Positions 40,507-54,400 of a stretch of DNA of 64,000 bases are shown piece after piece. The stretch is taken from assembly GCF_900496995.4 (NCBI RefSeq), contig NC_044018.1:14966501-15030500 (forward strand), written 5' to 3'. Below the pieces are notes generated by a model. That model did no database searches. It saw nothing but the letters and a program-made list of their open reading frames with translations, and was not told where the DNA came from. Both the position numbers and the translations under genes were made by a program. Origin of the DNA: Aquila chrysaetos chrysaetos (lineage: Eukaryota; Chordata; Aves; Accipitriformes; Accipitridae). Every line of letters begins with the position of its first letter. Position 1 is the stretch's first letter.

Positions 40507-40975
40507 TCAGTTAAAGAATGGGTCCAAGTCTTCTTCCATGTTGACATCAGGCACCAGCTGATCTGATACTTCCTTAGCACCATATCCTGAATTCGATACA
40601 TTAAAATCTGTAGAAAACCACGGATGGTCCAGAATTTCCTGTGAAGTCAGCCTTTCCGATGGCTCCCGACGCAGTATGCTACGTATGAGGCATTTCGCCT
40701 TGGGGGATAGAGTTTCTGGAATGTTAAACTGCCCACGACGGATCTTGCTGAAGAGGGAACTAGGCTCAATGTCATGGAAAGGATAGCGTCCAACTAGCAT
40801 GGTATAAAGCATGACACCTAGACTCCATACGTCCGCTGCTTTGCCAGAGTAGCTGCCATTTGTGTTCAAGATCTCTGGACTCACATAGGCTGGGCATCCA
40901 TGCTTATCAGAAAGAGAGTCATCATTTCCTCTTAAAATATAAGCATCTTCTAGGCTTTCCAATTTCACTCTAGTC
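40507..40975 (-). CDS. TRIB2: TRIB2 coding exon 3 (terminal, includes stop)
   Basis: This exon encodes residues 189-343 and the stop codon. The acceptor is TCTTTTTTGCCCGCAG/G. It covers the C-lobe of the pseudokinase: SLE in place of DFG (195-197), the activation segment ([10 protein letters not shown]), the [14 protein letters not shown] helix and the [17 protein letters not shown] stretch. The C-tail follows, with the MEK1-type motif ILDHPWF and the COP1-type motif DQLVPDV, ending EEDLDPFFN. Both docking motifs are intact, so this end of the protein appears under normal constraint. That argues against the gene being an old pseudogene. Confidence 0.97.
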
Positions 40976-43900
40976 CTGCGGGCAAAAAAGACCAAAACCA
41001 TCAAGGTAAGTAAACATCAAAACACAAATTCCTGGCTGTTACAATTACATGGTTATAATAATAATACTCTACAAAACTCAACAACCACAGGAGTGCCTGA
41101 GTTTAAAGTCCCACTCACAGCACTTGTTACAGATAAGCGATACTGTCTCTTCTATACTGGTTAGAGGTATTAGAGACATATAGGGAATATTGCCACACAC
41201 ACAGCTACAAGATTTCAAATACAGTTATGTCCGGTAAACTCACTAGTAAGGTCTTAAAAATAATTGCCATATTCATGTGTTTGGTAAATTTTACATAGAC
41301 ATGATTTCCAAAAGGAGACATAAACCTCAAGATTTTTTCTGTGGTGGCTGCACTCTAAGGTACCTGTGTAGGACTCACGCCCACATACAAGCCTAACCCT
41401 AACCAGACAAGATTATTTTGACACCTTCACACTGGTGAGCAGTTACTTGCACCTGTAATTCCACAAGGTCCAACAGGAATAAAATGGTCGCTCTGACCCT
41501 AAATGATCCCTCTGACCAACCAACATTTTTCTTTATCCCAGCATTAAGGAAGAGCAATTTTAACAGATTTCAGTCTTCCTAAATAGACCTTTGGGCAAAG
41601 GGAGGTCAGGTGAGCTGAATGCTGCGAAGATTAACAGCAAGCTTATCTACCCAGATGAACCAAAGGAGATCCTCTCACTGGAATGAACAGAGAGGCTAGA
41701 AAAGGGCTTGCAGAGAGATGACAGGGATGCCTTACCTAGATTGCAAACTCCTTCTGCCTGCAAAGCACTGTGAACTTGTCATTGTGCTGCAGTCATTATC
41801 GCTGCAAGAGAATTTTCTTCCCTTATGGATATCACACAGGAGCAGAGAAAATGATGCTGAGTTGCTTGTCATAGCACTAGATGAACATAACCTTTCCTTC
41901 CTTTTAAATTCTCACTGCTATAATCTGTAAGTATATTTAAAAATCTGTCCCTGTTAAAGGCATCCAAAAGGATTACTGATTAGCCTTTCGACTATTTGCC
42001 GGCAATGGTTAGTTTTGAGAGCAGAATCACTACAACGTAACAGGCCTCGTCCAGTGCATCTGGATGGAAGAGTGACCTAGCAGTAGTGCAGGCTTTCTTT
42101 TCAACAACTCGGGATCATAACTCAACTTTAGGCATTACTGTCCTCGTCCCTCAGCCTCACCGGTCTGCACGATCACTCTTAGCCCTGTGTCATGGCCATG
42201 TTCCCACACCGCAGACATTCACAGGCAGGGACTGAACTTCATCCCAGAAAGCAGAACTCGCATCTCTTGACTAAAGCACATCATTTAACAGGCATTAAAA
42301 CAGACAAGGAGAGCCCTGTTTCTTAAATGTTTACAGAAGACAACATTGCTCGGGCCCGAGTTGCAAAAGACAGCTGGGCCAGCTCTGGCTTAGACCGGGT
42401 TCCAGGGCAGCTCAGCACTATCTTCTTTGAACCAACAGAAGAGCATTTTACTCCGTGGAGTACTCCCGAGGCAACTGTGCCATAAACTCTCATAATGACA
42501 CTTGGACCTTTTCAACAGCTAGAGACGTTTACCAGCAGAGGTGAAAGCCCCTTTGGCAACGTGCCTCGAATCAGGAAGTCATAAATACAGAATTCAGAAT
42601 ACCTGGCTTCCAAGCACGGTGCGTCAAGGCAGCTCCTTCTCTTCTTAAATAGGCCAGTGTTTTCTCCTCCAGCGCGGATGCTGACGGGCTTTGCGCAACA
42701 CACCTGCTTCCTGATTAATTACCCATTGCCAGCCTAACAGCACTTCTCCTGGCAATGGACAACCCCTCATTAGCACTCAAACAATACTTTACAGCAGCAA
42801 TACCTCACACAGGAAGCTGGCTGCAAGGAGAAACGTAACCACCATTATCAAGACCACAGCAATTTCCCTCGGTACACAGCTCAGAGGGTCCAAAACCGGA
42901 GAGTGACTAGAGAAGAGTCCTTTCATGACGCTCAGCTTCGACACGTTACTGCACCTGCACAGCATGGGAAGAGCAGCGAGGAGGAATGCCCAGAGAGAAA
43001 AACACACCAAGGAGGGCCGAGAACAGAGAGGAGGAAATGAAAGGGAAGGCAGGGACATGAGTTGTGGTTCCATTTGCATAGCCCACCTCAGTTTTTCCAG
43101 AGAAAAGTATGTGTAGCAATAAAACGGTGAGGCCAGCTACTCAAACATGCATTAAGTCACTGAACTGCCAGACAGGAAAGCATCGACTCACTCCTGCTAA
43201 CTAACAGAAGCAGAACACACACACACACACACACACACAGGGAGCGGGGCAGAGCATGCTATTTATAAACAACTTCCAGGAGGGAATTCACCCCCCACAC
43301 ATGCTCTCCTGCCATCCCAGCGTCAACAGCGCAGGGAAACGCTGCTTACCCTCCCATCCTATTTTACATTTCTGAGAGCTGCCGAAGAATTTAGAAAAAC
43401 AGTTCAACGAGAAGCTTTTATATTACAGAAAATTATTGGAATTCCCTAATCTCTTATTTTCTACAATGGTCGCAGTACAAAACCACAAAGAGCAGACTGC
43501 AAGGTGTGTCACAAAAATTCATCCCGTTCTCCAACAGGAGAAATCATTTCTTGATAATAAAACAGAAGCAGCATACAAAAGCCTTATCTCTGTCTTGCTT
43601 TTCTTGCAAGGTGCTGCAGCCTGCAGCCCTCCGTGCATGCTACAGCAGGTTTTGTTTAAGCAAGCAAATGGAACAACAGCTGGCCCTTATCTGCCTGCTC
43701 CTCCATAAGCTGCGGCCAAATGAAGCAAACACTCTAACCAGGTTTTTCATCCTGCTGAGTTGACAGGCTTTGAGGAAACAAAAGGTCCCAAATTAAACAA
43801 AAACACAACCTTCAGTCCTCCTCCTCCCTCCTTGCTAGCCCCCAAACCCTCAACCAGTAACACCCTCGCGTACAAGGTGCAAGTGGCGAAATGGCTCCTC

Positions 43901-46900
43901 TGCGACGAGGCGGTGCTCCGGCGCGGGTACGGCACCGGGCGCAGCGAACTCCGGGAGCCGCATCTCTTGAGCGCGTAGCGCCAGGCACGCAGCCCCAGCG
44001 TGACTTTCTCCCCCTCCCAGTTACCACCAGAAGCAACTCGGGGGTTCCCATTTCCATTTGTAAGGTTGGGCGTCTTTGCAGAAGGTGACAACGCGGGTTT
44101 TCCATCCTGACAGCAAGGAGAGCGCAGGAGTAAGGGAAGGGCTCGCCGGCTCGGCACAGCCGACGCACAGAAGTGCCCACGAGCTGCTGCCGCCCAGGGC
44201 CCTGCCGGCACCCCTCACCGCGAGCCAGCACCGGGGCTGGGGAGACCCGCTCCAGCCCCTTTTCACCAGTGACGGACGACTTCACAGGCCTCAGCCTCCC
44301 ATACAGAACAGTCTGTAATCCAACTACAGTTGGGTAATACACAGGTGTAAACGGCAAGTCTCACTCCCCTTTTGCAGTCATTTCACGTTTGGTTTTTTTC
44401 AGGCAATCAAAAAGGAGCAGCCTGGCTCAGGAACTGCTATTTCCCAGCGCGCAGCACCCCATCTCTGCGAGAAACAGCTTCCAGCTCTGGCTGGCTTTCC
44501 CTTCCTCCACTCTTCAAGCATTGCCTAAAAGAGCTCTGTTTTCTGCAAGCCAGAGATATTTTTTTTGGGGGGGGGTGGAGGGGAACAGGAAAGAGGGGAG
44601 TCTAAATACACAGAAATGCAGAGACACGCTGGATGAGAAGCAATCTCTCTCTCCCCCACACACTTTCTCTCAGAGGAAACACTGAAATCAAATATCCAGG
44701 AAAAAGAATAGAAGCCAACAACAACAAACAGACCCTTAAAATTGCAAGTAGTTTCTGAGAATACAAAACGTCCACAGCAAAGGGTGGGGAGTGCATCCAA
44801 TTGCAGAGTAACCGGACAACCCTAAATTCGACACTTGGCAGGCAAGGGACAGACTCAAAACCAAACGCTGAGATGTGAAATCACAATCAGCTTTGAAGTG
44901 CCCTCCCATCACAGAGCATAGAAAGGACAAACGAAAATCATTCTCTTTTTTTTTTTAAAGTCACATTTGTAAAAAACTCTTATTCTCTAAATAATTAACT
45001 CACATCAGTCAACTGAAGGACCCCCACAAGAGAAAAAAAAGTTTTCCAAAAGCATCAGCACTCGAGTTCAACCATTGAAATGTTTGCAACAAAATTAATC
45101 CCTAAAGTTCAAATGTAAACTACTGCCAAAGCCGGATGAGAATCACTTTGTACACATACTGTAGGGCAACAAAGACTTTTGTCAAGGCTTACGTAATTAC
45201 AGTACATAATTTCAAGTTTTAATGCAGACCCTGAATAAGCACTTGGAAAAAGAGCATTATGCATCTATCAGATCATTGATAAAACACTGCATTAGTCTAA
45301 TGCATTAAAAAAAAATACAACCCTGAATCATGGCTATTTAAAAAGGGGAAGCTATTCTGCCTATGAATGCTTCCCCATTACTGGTGAATGAAACCACAGA
45401 AGTGCAATCAGAGGGCAGCAGCAGCACTCAGACGGGAAATGCGTCTTTGTCCCCATAGAAACCGTCAGGGAAACCCATGAAAAACAATACCACTCTGAAT
45501 TTCTTATCAATATGCCATTCATTACTTGACTGCATTCAGACTTTGCTCTTCAGTAATGTAACAAAACCTAATCAATTAAACGTCTTCCAGAAGATTCTTC
45601 AATGCAACCTCCTGAGTTAGCACCCGTCTCTGGCAGACAGCTTTGTTGCACATCCTACACTTTTTTTCCAGAGTGATTCGCATTATTCCTCCCTGCAGAG
45701 CTTAGGGGCTACTGGCAAATTGCTATCCTGCCTTTTGACACAGAAGCCAGGGCTGTAAGAACCCGGCATTCACACTTGCTCTCCAAAAGCAAACACAATT
45801 TCCATACCAAAATCAGTGGAATTATTCAGAGGGCTCTAAGCTCATAAGGCAGGAGAAAAAAAAAAAAAAGTCTGGAACATTTAAAGCAGAAATACTGACT
45901 GAAAGTCTGAGTGTTTCAGAGGAAAATATCTCCACTGCAGTGAATAAACAGTCAGTAGTAAAGGAGCCCATGTCTGAGTCAATGAAAGCAGTTGCTTCTA
46001 GTCTGTCCCCAAAGCCATCTGTATGGGAGATAACACCTGAACCACAGCTGAGCCACCGCTACCATTTTGGAAACCCTAACTGCCGACCAGACCCACAATT
46101 TTAGTATAGCACCACCCCCCAGCTGACAGCCACATCAGCTGCTTTGGGAGAAGATGGAAGGAGCCATCCTGCTATGGCCACGCCAGGTACACCATCAACT
46201 TGCTGTTCAGGGTGGGTCCAAATTAGATGATCCAGATTTACAGATTCTATATAGCAGCCTCATACCTCCAGAGATCAGAAAACAACTGTCACTGCCATCT
46301 GAATTGCCATTTTATTAATATGTCTGCAGGTAAATATAAACCAGCAACTTCTAAAGGAAAGAGGTGCCTCACAAGATTCCTCCCTACACACACACACAAA
46401 AAAAAAAGGCGGCACCCAAGTAATGCTAACTTATATTTCAACATGACTCTGACTGAGGCCAGGAAAGCCTTTCCCTAGGTAGAGGCACTCAAGCCATCAA
46501 CTGTCCAGCAGATCAGGGATTGCTCCTATGTGGCCAATAATTTACAGGTCATTTAATCAAGGTCAGTTGCTAGCACCCCATCATAAAGAGAGACAAGCAT
46601 GAATGCAATCATGCTATTAGAGTCACAAGAAGAGAAAAAAAAAATAAAAGGGAAGCTCGACATTGCAAACAGTTATCTTTTGCCAATTGATTTTTTTTAA
46701 CTAAGGGAATCTCTCCTAAATAATGCAGAAGTAGGCTGCCGTCACGGAGACAGTGAGATGGGGAAGGCGGCTAACGAAGCTCCGTGCAAATGATTTGCAG
46801 CTTGGTGCAAAGACTCGTTCTGAACTCAGAACTACCCTATCTCCTCCGAGGGCAGTGAGGCATATGGGATCAGAGGGGAAATGTTATGCCATCAATTTAA

Positions 46901-49900
46901 ATCCTGCTCCTTTCACTGTAAGATCCCTTCCAGTGCGTAACAGCACAGAGCCTGGGAGTTCACCACACAACATCCTACACAACTTCAGGGGAAAAAAAAC
47001 CCCAAACCCTGCACAAAGGCTGTCAGACAAACCATCTCTTGCATAATGAAACAGGCTCAAGGATATGTTTCAAAAGACAACTGGGACTCGCAGGCAGCAC
47101 AGGTTTACAGGATGAACCTTGTTCCTAAGGGAAGATTCCCTCATTGGTACTTCCGCAGAATGAGGAAGCCTCTAAAAATTACATATCCCCCACCCTTCCT
47201 CCACAGGGATGCTACCAGCACACTCAGCCCTGCCCCGCACCCCCTTCCTGACGTGCAGGACCCAGCAACTTAGGGCTTTTAACTTGTTTTAAGCTGGCTT
47301 TTTTCCTGCAGAATTCCACATCAAAAAAATGGTCCGAGGTCACCCCCTCACGCACCTCCAGGAAGGGCTGGGGCCCCAAAGACCTCAGCTTTACAACACT
47401 CAGATAGGGTTGCTGGCAACAGCCTGTCCTGTATGCCTTCTGCTTAGCTTCTTCCATGCCCTTATTGCCTAAGGAGACAACACGTTCCCCAAAAAGTAGG
47501 TAGGTAGGTAGCAATGTACGTGTTGGGGTGCGGGATCTGAAATCTGATGCAGACCCTTCCACAGAGGGGCTCGGTTACAATACTGCGAGGAGTCCATTAT
47601 TTGATAAGCATCTGGCTCAGAGCAGGTACTTCACCTCACTTTTAGCTTTTTAGATCACATTGAAGGTCAGAATTTTAAAAGGCTCTGCTGCCAACTGTAT
47701 GCTGCGTTCGCCATCTTTTCTAGGTCTTTTCATACGACGCACGGTGAAGCTGCACAGGGAAAGGAGACCAAAATTTTATTTTGTTAACATAACTGCATGT
47801 TGTGAAAAAAGCCCTACACTTTCTGAGCCTGCAGTGAGTGCTCAGCACCTCTAAGATAAAGCAGGGCCATTATTTCACAACCCCACTGGAAACCTTTTGC
47901 TTAGATGCCTGTAAACCTGCCTCCAAGCAATATACATCTACCAAAGAGCAGGTGCTTAAGACTAAATATGCCCCAGGTTGGCTCCTGTTTACAATCTCCA
48001 CCTTTCCTCTCCCTCCCAAGCCTGAAGTAATCTCACAGTGTGATAACAAAGACAATTAGAAGAAAAGGCAGCAGAAGAATTTCACCATGACCGTTCACTG
48101 CAGCTGCTGCTAGCCAGGCTCCCTGCCTCCCCTCCTCACCCCCAGCACAGACATCCGCAGACGTCCTCAATCTCTGCTCAAAAGTCAACATGGAGTATTT
48201 TGCACCGAGTCTACGGATGGAGGCTTTCAAGTCTTCAAAATGACCAGCCGTTGAACTCTTAATGCAAGATGTCTCAAGAGACATCTACTTCCAGGGACTG
48301 CAAAGCACCTATCAGCGGAGAGATCAATCCTGTGATGGGCATCTCATGATGGGCACCCAACCACGGCAGGCATCGCAGCCAACAGGTAACACAGCGTTCA
48401 GCCAGAGGCACCTCTCAGAAAGTCAAGACAGCGTGGCTGGGGAGGCTGGGCAGGACATGGGGACAACCTGCAGCAGTGCGGGCCAGCCTAAGCGCAGGCC
48501 CCCAAGCAGGACTCCCCCCCTGCTCCAAGCACGGCACTGGGCTGCACCTCAACAGCACCCTTCAGCACAGCGAGTGCATGAAGCTGCAAAGGGAAAAGAG
48601 TGAAGACAGGGTGAAGAAGAAAAGATACAGATCAAACTACGAGCCAAATACCAAAATATAGCAGAGCCCGAGGAAACCTTTGCAAACTCCACAGTTGGGT
48701 ACTACAGCAAAGGCTCTCACCACTCGGGTCTCACTGAAGGGCCTTGAGCTGACTCAAGGTCCATCGGAGCTCCTGCTCTCATCCCGGGGCCAGGCAGCAG
48801 CCAACTTTTCCCCCGCTCTTGCTTTCATTTATGACCTAAGGTGCAGCACTTAACCTCTATGACCATCTATGCCCTCGGGAGGAGATTTATCACTTCACAG
48901 GGCTGGTGTGATGTTCGACATCTGCAGATAGCCTCCCGCGCCCCGCTGGGAAGGGTACCGCATACCCAAGAAATCCAGAGTGCATTGCTCCCAGGAACAC
49001 CGGGAGACAACAGAGGCTTAGTAACCAAACCACACGAAGGCAAAAGGAAGCACGAACCCTTCTGCGGAAAACAGTTGTGCAACTGCTTCATCCTCTGTCC
49101 TAAGTTTGACAGCAGAGATTTGCTGCCAGTGAAGAAATTTGCCTTCCTCCCCATATTCTAGGAATAGCAATTTCTGGGTTGAAATCTGACCTATGATTCT
49201 CCACTATTGAAAAAGTTACGTTCTTTGGTCCTGTGGCCCCATTCAGGGTACGGTGAAATGCTTAAATGACAAAAACAGATGAAGACTGGTTTTATTTCTA
49301 AATCTTCCGGTATTTAAAGAGCACTCCTATTTTGTTTGATTTTCTTCCACTCTCTTTCTAGGACTTAGGGAAAGTGTTAACTTACCTGTTCTCTATAGAA
49401 TTGTAAGTAAAACAGCAAGTTCTAACACCACAGGGAAAAAGCAGCTGACCGCATTAAAATTTGACAAATGCTGGGGAGGAAACTTACTACTAACTACAAG
49501 AAAATGAAAGGTCTACTTGGAAAAAGGTCGGTATATGCATTCTGTATTTTTTTGTGGGATCAAGTTTGTATCACTAGGATTGCAAACAACATAACTAGGT
49601 CACCTTAAAGCATCATCCACTCAAAGCTGAGAAATTCTAGAGGAAAAAAAGAAAAAAAAGCATTCTAAGAGCACCAAATAAATATGTTATGCTAACACAG
49701 GCTTTCTAGATTAGTGTATTGTACTGGCTGCATTCTCCCGGTGCAGAGCAAAAACTGTCAAATTCTATTTATTTTTATTGAATCCCACCTGCCTCATATT
49801 TACTCAAAGAATACAGGAAAATTACAATATCTAAATACCAAAATTATTTTAATTTTCCCTTCAACAAGTATGATGAATGTACAAGGTCTTTAAGCTTCAA

Positions 49901-51401
49901 ATATTACGACAGCTAGTATTTTAATATAATTAAAGGCTTAAAAATGCACTAAAGAAATTAATAATTCCCTGACAGCAGAAATGTTCTTGTATTAAGAAAA
50001 CCATTGGAACAACCAACACAGAAATGCTTGATTTAATTCTGAGATCTTTGAGGTGGCTTTTTCTCAAAGTATCTGCTATATATGAGACTGATGAACTGTT
50101 TTATTAGCTATATACTGCATATAGTGCTATTTTTAGCAAAACCCCAAAAGCCCTGCCCATTCTGCAGCATCGTTGTGGGACACCAGCTAGGAGAAGGGCA
50201 CAGTCGCTCTGCCCAAGGGCCTACTATGAGGACAGGTTGTACAAGGAAAACTGTAAATACCATGACATGACCACAGCAAAAATAATCAAAAGCAAGAGCC
50301 TCATGACATCAACACTGACCTGGCTTAATAGCCAGGACAAGAAAAAATTACCAACATGGACGGAGGCAGAAAACATACAAACCCACAATTTTTACCTTAG
50401 CTCACCTCCGCTGTTTTGGATTCAAGTTTTATTTAGAAGGTTAAGGACCCAATTTTTAAAGTATTCAAGAATCTTATAGCTAGTTTAGAAAGTCCGGCGA
50501 GACTCAGCATGGCAAGTCAGTGTTGTTTTCCATATTTTCAGTGCTCTGAAAGTCACTGCCCTCATTTAATGGATGTGCTGCTGCTTGCTAATCCAGTCTT
50601 ACAAAACATTTCCAGCCATGCTGTAATGCCTTAGAAGTTCTGCTTCATCAAGATCAGCTGCAGGTTTAAGGAGCTTAACTCTGAAATTTCAATACTACAA
50701 GACTGGCTATTTCACCTATTGTTTACAAATGGAACCACAGACACACCTCCCCCCCAAAAACACAACCCCCCAACCTTCTTTTATACAAAACAAAAAACCA
50801 CCATAAAAGACCTAAGGAGCTTGGCAACAGCACACATCATTTTCATGGAATGCAATTTACCATATCTTCAAAATTTCTGCAGTTCAGGATTAAAAGAAGC
50901 TATAGGTAAAGTACCTTGAAACACAGACAAATTGGTTTTGTTTGTTTCCACAGTGTGGAATTTTGGATTTCATTTTAAGTGCTGATGTATTTACACACAT
51001 GCAGGAGTAAGACTTAACGCACCATCGCAGTCTACCTTTGACTTAGTACATCACGAGAACATCACATGCATTCTTAGCAGTGACATCAGTAGGAGCAAAG
51101 AGCACTCACGACACTGCTTGGTCAGGAGCCTGAATCTTTGCAAATTCCAGCTGTAATTTAGATAATGGGAATGGGGTGGAAAGAGTTTCAATGCTGTATG
51201 CACCTGTCTGCAAAACTCCAGGAGCACCAATTTCGTATCGAACTACCAGGTACCATTAGGATCAATGGAAGTAGTATGTACTAAGAAATGCTTTAATTGA
51301 TTTTCTTTTTTAAACGAATGGAACTGTTTCCACGTATCCTTCACATTCTCTCTAGCTCCTCCAGTCTGGCAGCTCTCAGCTAAGAGCAGACAAGTATCTT
51401 A

Positions 51402-51433
<32 letters not shown>

Positions 51434-54400
51434 CAGCAGTGAGTTTTCCATTCATGTGTTGCCTGCATGCCGGATATTTCCCATCTTTTCTTCTACCAAA
51501 ATAAAAGCTGTGAGAGTCTCTGAGAAGAGAAACTTTCAAAGCAGTAGGTACTAAAGGTGAACTGCAGAAAAACAGACTTGAAGAAATAGTTCGGAAAAGA
51601 ACTACTGAGAAAGAGCTCAGAAGAACAGGCCACACGCAGCAGTGGAGTTCACACATATTTCTCAAAGCATCATTTTCACCTCTTTTCTTCCCCCTCGGTT
51701 CATTACCAGTATCAAAGAGCAAGAGATTGTGCAGCACCCGTCTCCCAGGCACTGCCGGCGATGGCAGCTTCCGACAGGCGGGCTGCTCGCCACGCCGCCA
51801 TCCTCACCAGCACCGGCAGCCTCAGGGAAACGCGAGCTTGGAGGGGTGCAAGCAACACACAAACACCTCCGTGAACCCAGAAGGACCAGGAAGATTTCTC
51901 AGCCTAAGTAGAGCAGCAGGTTGAAAGTGATGACTGATTACATTCTGATGATCTGAGCATGTGGAAAAAGACAGAAACAGAACCAAACAGCGACTATCTC
52001 GCACGATTTCATCTCTGTTTATTTAGCAGAGAAAGGATTACAATACCTCTCTACTTACAAATCAACATTACATCCAGAGAAAACCGCACTCCCATTATCT
52101 TAAAAATAACCTGCAAGTCCTCTTTGACCTTTAAAGTGACTTATTGTATAATTAGAAGACACTGTTCAAAAGTGAGTAACTGTGTGATTCTGCAGATGAC
52201 AGTTACGTTAAAAACATTCATAAAAGCAAACACTGCTATTATAGTACGCACCACTCTTCTTGGGTGGCTAAAGGATTTGGCCCTGTGCCTCGCGTTGCAT
52301 TCAGTTCCTAGTAAGCGGCAGGGTAGGAGTTCAAAAGCATTCAGCACAGGCCCCCGGCTGCTCCCACTGCACTGCCCTCAGCTCACGCTGCCTTCGCTTG
52401 CAGCGGCTTTTCCAAGTCCTGTCCTTCATGCAAAACCACGCAAGTTTACATATGTCCCCAGGAAAAGAAAAAAAAATCCATTTTAACGTTAGGATGTTAT
52501 CAGCTACAAGAGAAAACAATCCCTCCCTCAACTATTTTCTACAAGTTTCCTTCTTATCTGCATCAGAGATGCTATAATGGTGTTTAATTATTAAACTCGG
52601 AGTAAAAGTTGTGAAAGTGCAGTTTACATCTATCTGCTTTGCATTACTCGCCTGAATGGACATTAAGCTAGTTTCATTTTAGGCTTTTTTATTTGAAGAG
52701 AAGGAAAGGGTAACCATATATATTGGGGCTGCGGTAGAAAAATAAGGAATAGCTATTTGCTGAACTGAATTAAGAAGTGAAAAGATGTCTTTTATTTTTC
52801 AGTTTGTAAGGAGATTAAAAGGAGAAGTTTATTTTGCAAAACTCAGCTTGTGATAAAATTTCAGTAGAGAACAGTTAAACAGGGTAGATGGATGTCACTT
52901 TTATTTTAAGGCCAGGAACTTCTCTTTCCTGACTGAATTGTGTATTAGTTTTTTCTAATTCTCAGATCATGGACTTACTGAGCCTGTAGAAAACTTACGT
53001 GCCTCAGCTGTTGCTTATAACTTCCCCGAACAGCCCCAAATGGAATTGATATGCACTGGTTATTTTTAACAAAGCTCTCCAGAACATCCATTTCACTCTG
53101 CAACAGTTTGAACAAGCTTTCAGACAATTTATAGGATTTAACTAAAAGGGAAAAACATGTCCCCATCCTCTACCAAGACATGAAGAAGCACAAAGGCAGG
53201 CCCTGTCCCCATTTAGTTTCATTTTTTTTCATAATGGTCATCTTCCAATTTAATCCCTCTGTGAAAGCCTGACATTACTCTGGCAGTGTTTACTACTCCA
53301 GTGCCTTATGTGGAAGTTGCAAGCAAACACATGATGTAACATCAGGAATATCACTTCAACAATATACCCAGAGCATCCAGCATTACTGCATTCCCTGTCC
53401 TCCCATACTCCTTCCCCAAATCATTTACCACTCAGTTATTGAGAGGAGGGTGTGCAGGGAGGAGATAATAATAATAATAATAAAAAAAAAAAAAAAAAAA
53501 AAAAAAAGTAGTTCCCCAAGTACCACAACAGCTCTCATACTAAAAACAGGCACCCACACAGCAGGGCAGTTTTAGTCTTAGTATGAGTAGTGACCACATA
53601 ATACTCTCAGAAGCAGCCTCCAGACCCTTCCAGCACGGGAAGCAAGCAGCTGTCCTCAAAGCAGTCCTTCGAAGCACTGACGGCCCTTCCCTCCAACCTG
53701 CGTCAGCATTAACCCCTTGGCTGTTCTTCCTCTTCAAGCCTCCTCACTGGAATGAGCTATTTCAGTCCCCAACCCTCTTTAACATACTGGATCTTTTGCT
53801 CTTTTCCTCTTTTAACACAAGCAAGCATTCACGATAGCGGAGCTCTTACACCAGACATCTCTGCAGCGCCTGCCCCCCAGAGACGTCCCCTCCTGAGGCA
53901 TGAGGGTGCTCCTCTAGGTGGAGATGCAGAGGCCAGGCACAGATGCAGACCACGCTCCATACTTACTTTAAAGCCTAAGCCAGAAGGTAAAACGGCACAT
54001 CCATCCCACGATCAGGTTGCAGAGGAAAATAAAGAAGGTGTAACACCTTGCGTACCACAAACGAATGGTACGGTGACAACGAAGGGCACGGCGTCTTGTA
54101 ACTCTGAATACCTGACCTCAGGCACCCCCACCTGTAAAGTAAAGGAGACTCTTACCTTTCTTCATCCTTGAAAATAAACTTTCGCAGCTTGAGATCTCGC
54201 AGTACCAGTCCACCATCGTGGCAGTGTGCAACAGCAGAAGCTATTTGATAGAAGAGTTTGGCTGCCTCCTCTTCTTTAAGCTTCTTGCAGGTACGAACAA
54301 ATGAATGCATGTCCCCATAGCTCCTTTCAAAGAACACATACGCTTTTGTCTCCCCAAGAATTATTTCAGTAATTTGGTTGATATTTTTATGTGCAGGCAG

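Larger units (their letters stand above)
40976..54155 (-). other. TRIB2: TRIB2 intron 2 (about 13.2 kb)
   Basis: The intron is bounded by a GTAAGA donor at exon 2 and a CCCGCAG acceptor at exon 3. I see no exon-like coding sequence or recognisable transposon inside it. It contains an AC microsatellite (43215-43238), a GC-rich CpG cluster (43860-44280), a smaller CpG cluster around 51735-51840, a 29-base A run (51404-51432) and a TAA/A tract (53465-53507). Short open frames inside it have no family resemblance. Confidence 0.9.

Noticed and set aside
43812..44357. Minus-strand open frame of 181 codons in TRIB2 intron 2
   Set aside because: It overlaps a CpG cluster with several open frames on both strands and has no family resemblance.
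48262..48603. Plus-strand open frame of 113 codons in TRIB2 intron 2
   Set aside because: Composition is Gln/Ser/Pro-rich without motifs, and no splice or promoter context supports it.
51404..51432. Poly(A) tail of a processed pseudogene
   Set aside because: No recognisable gene-derived sequence precedes the A run, and no flanking duplication is evident.
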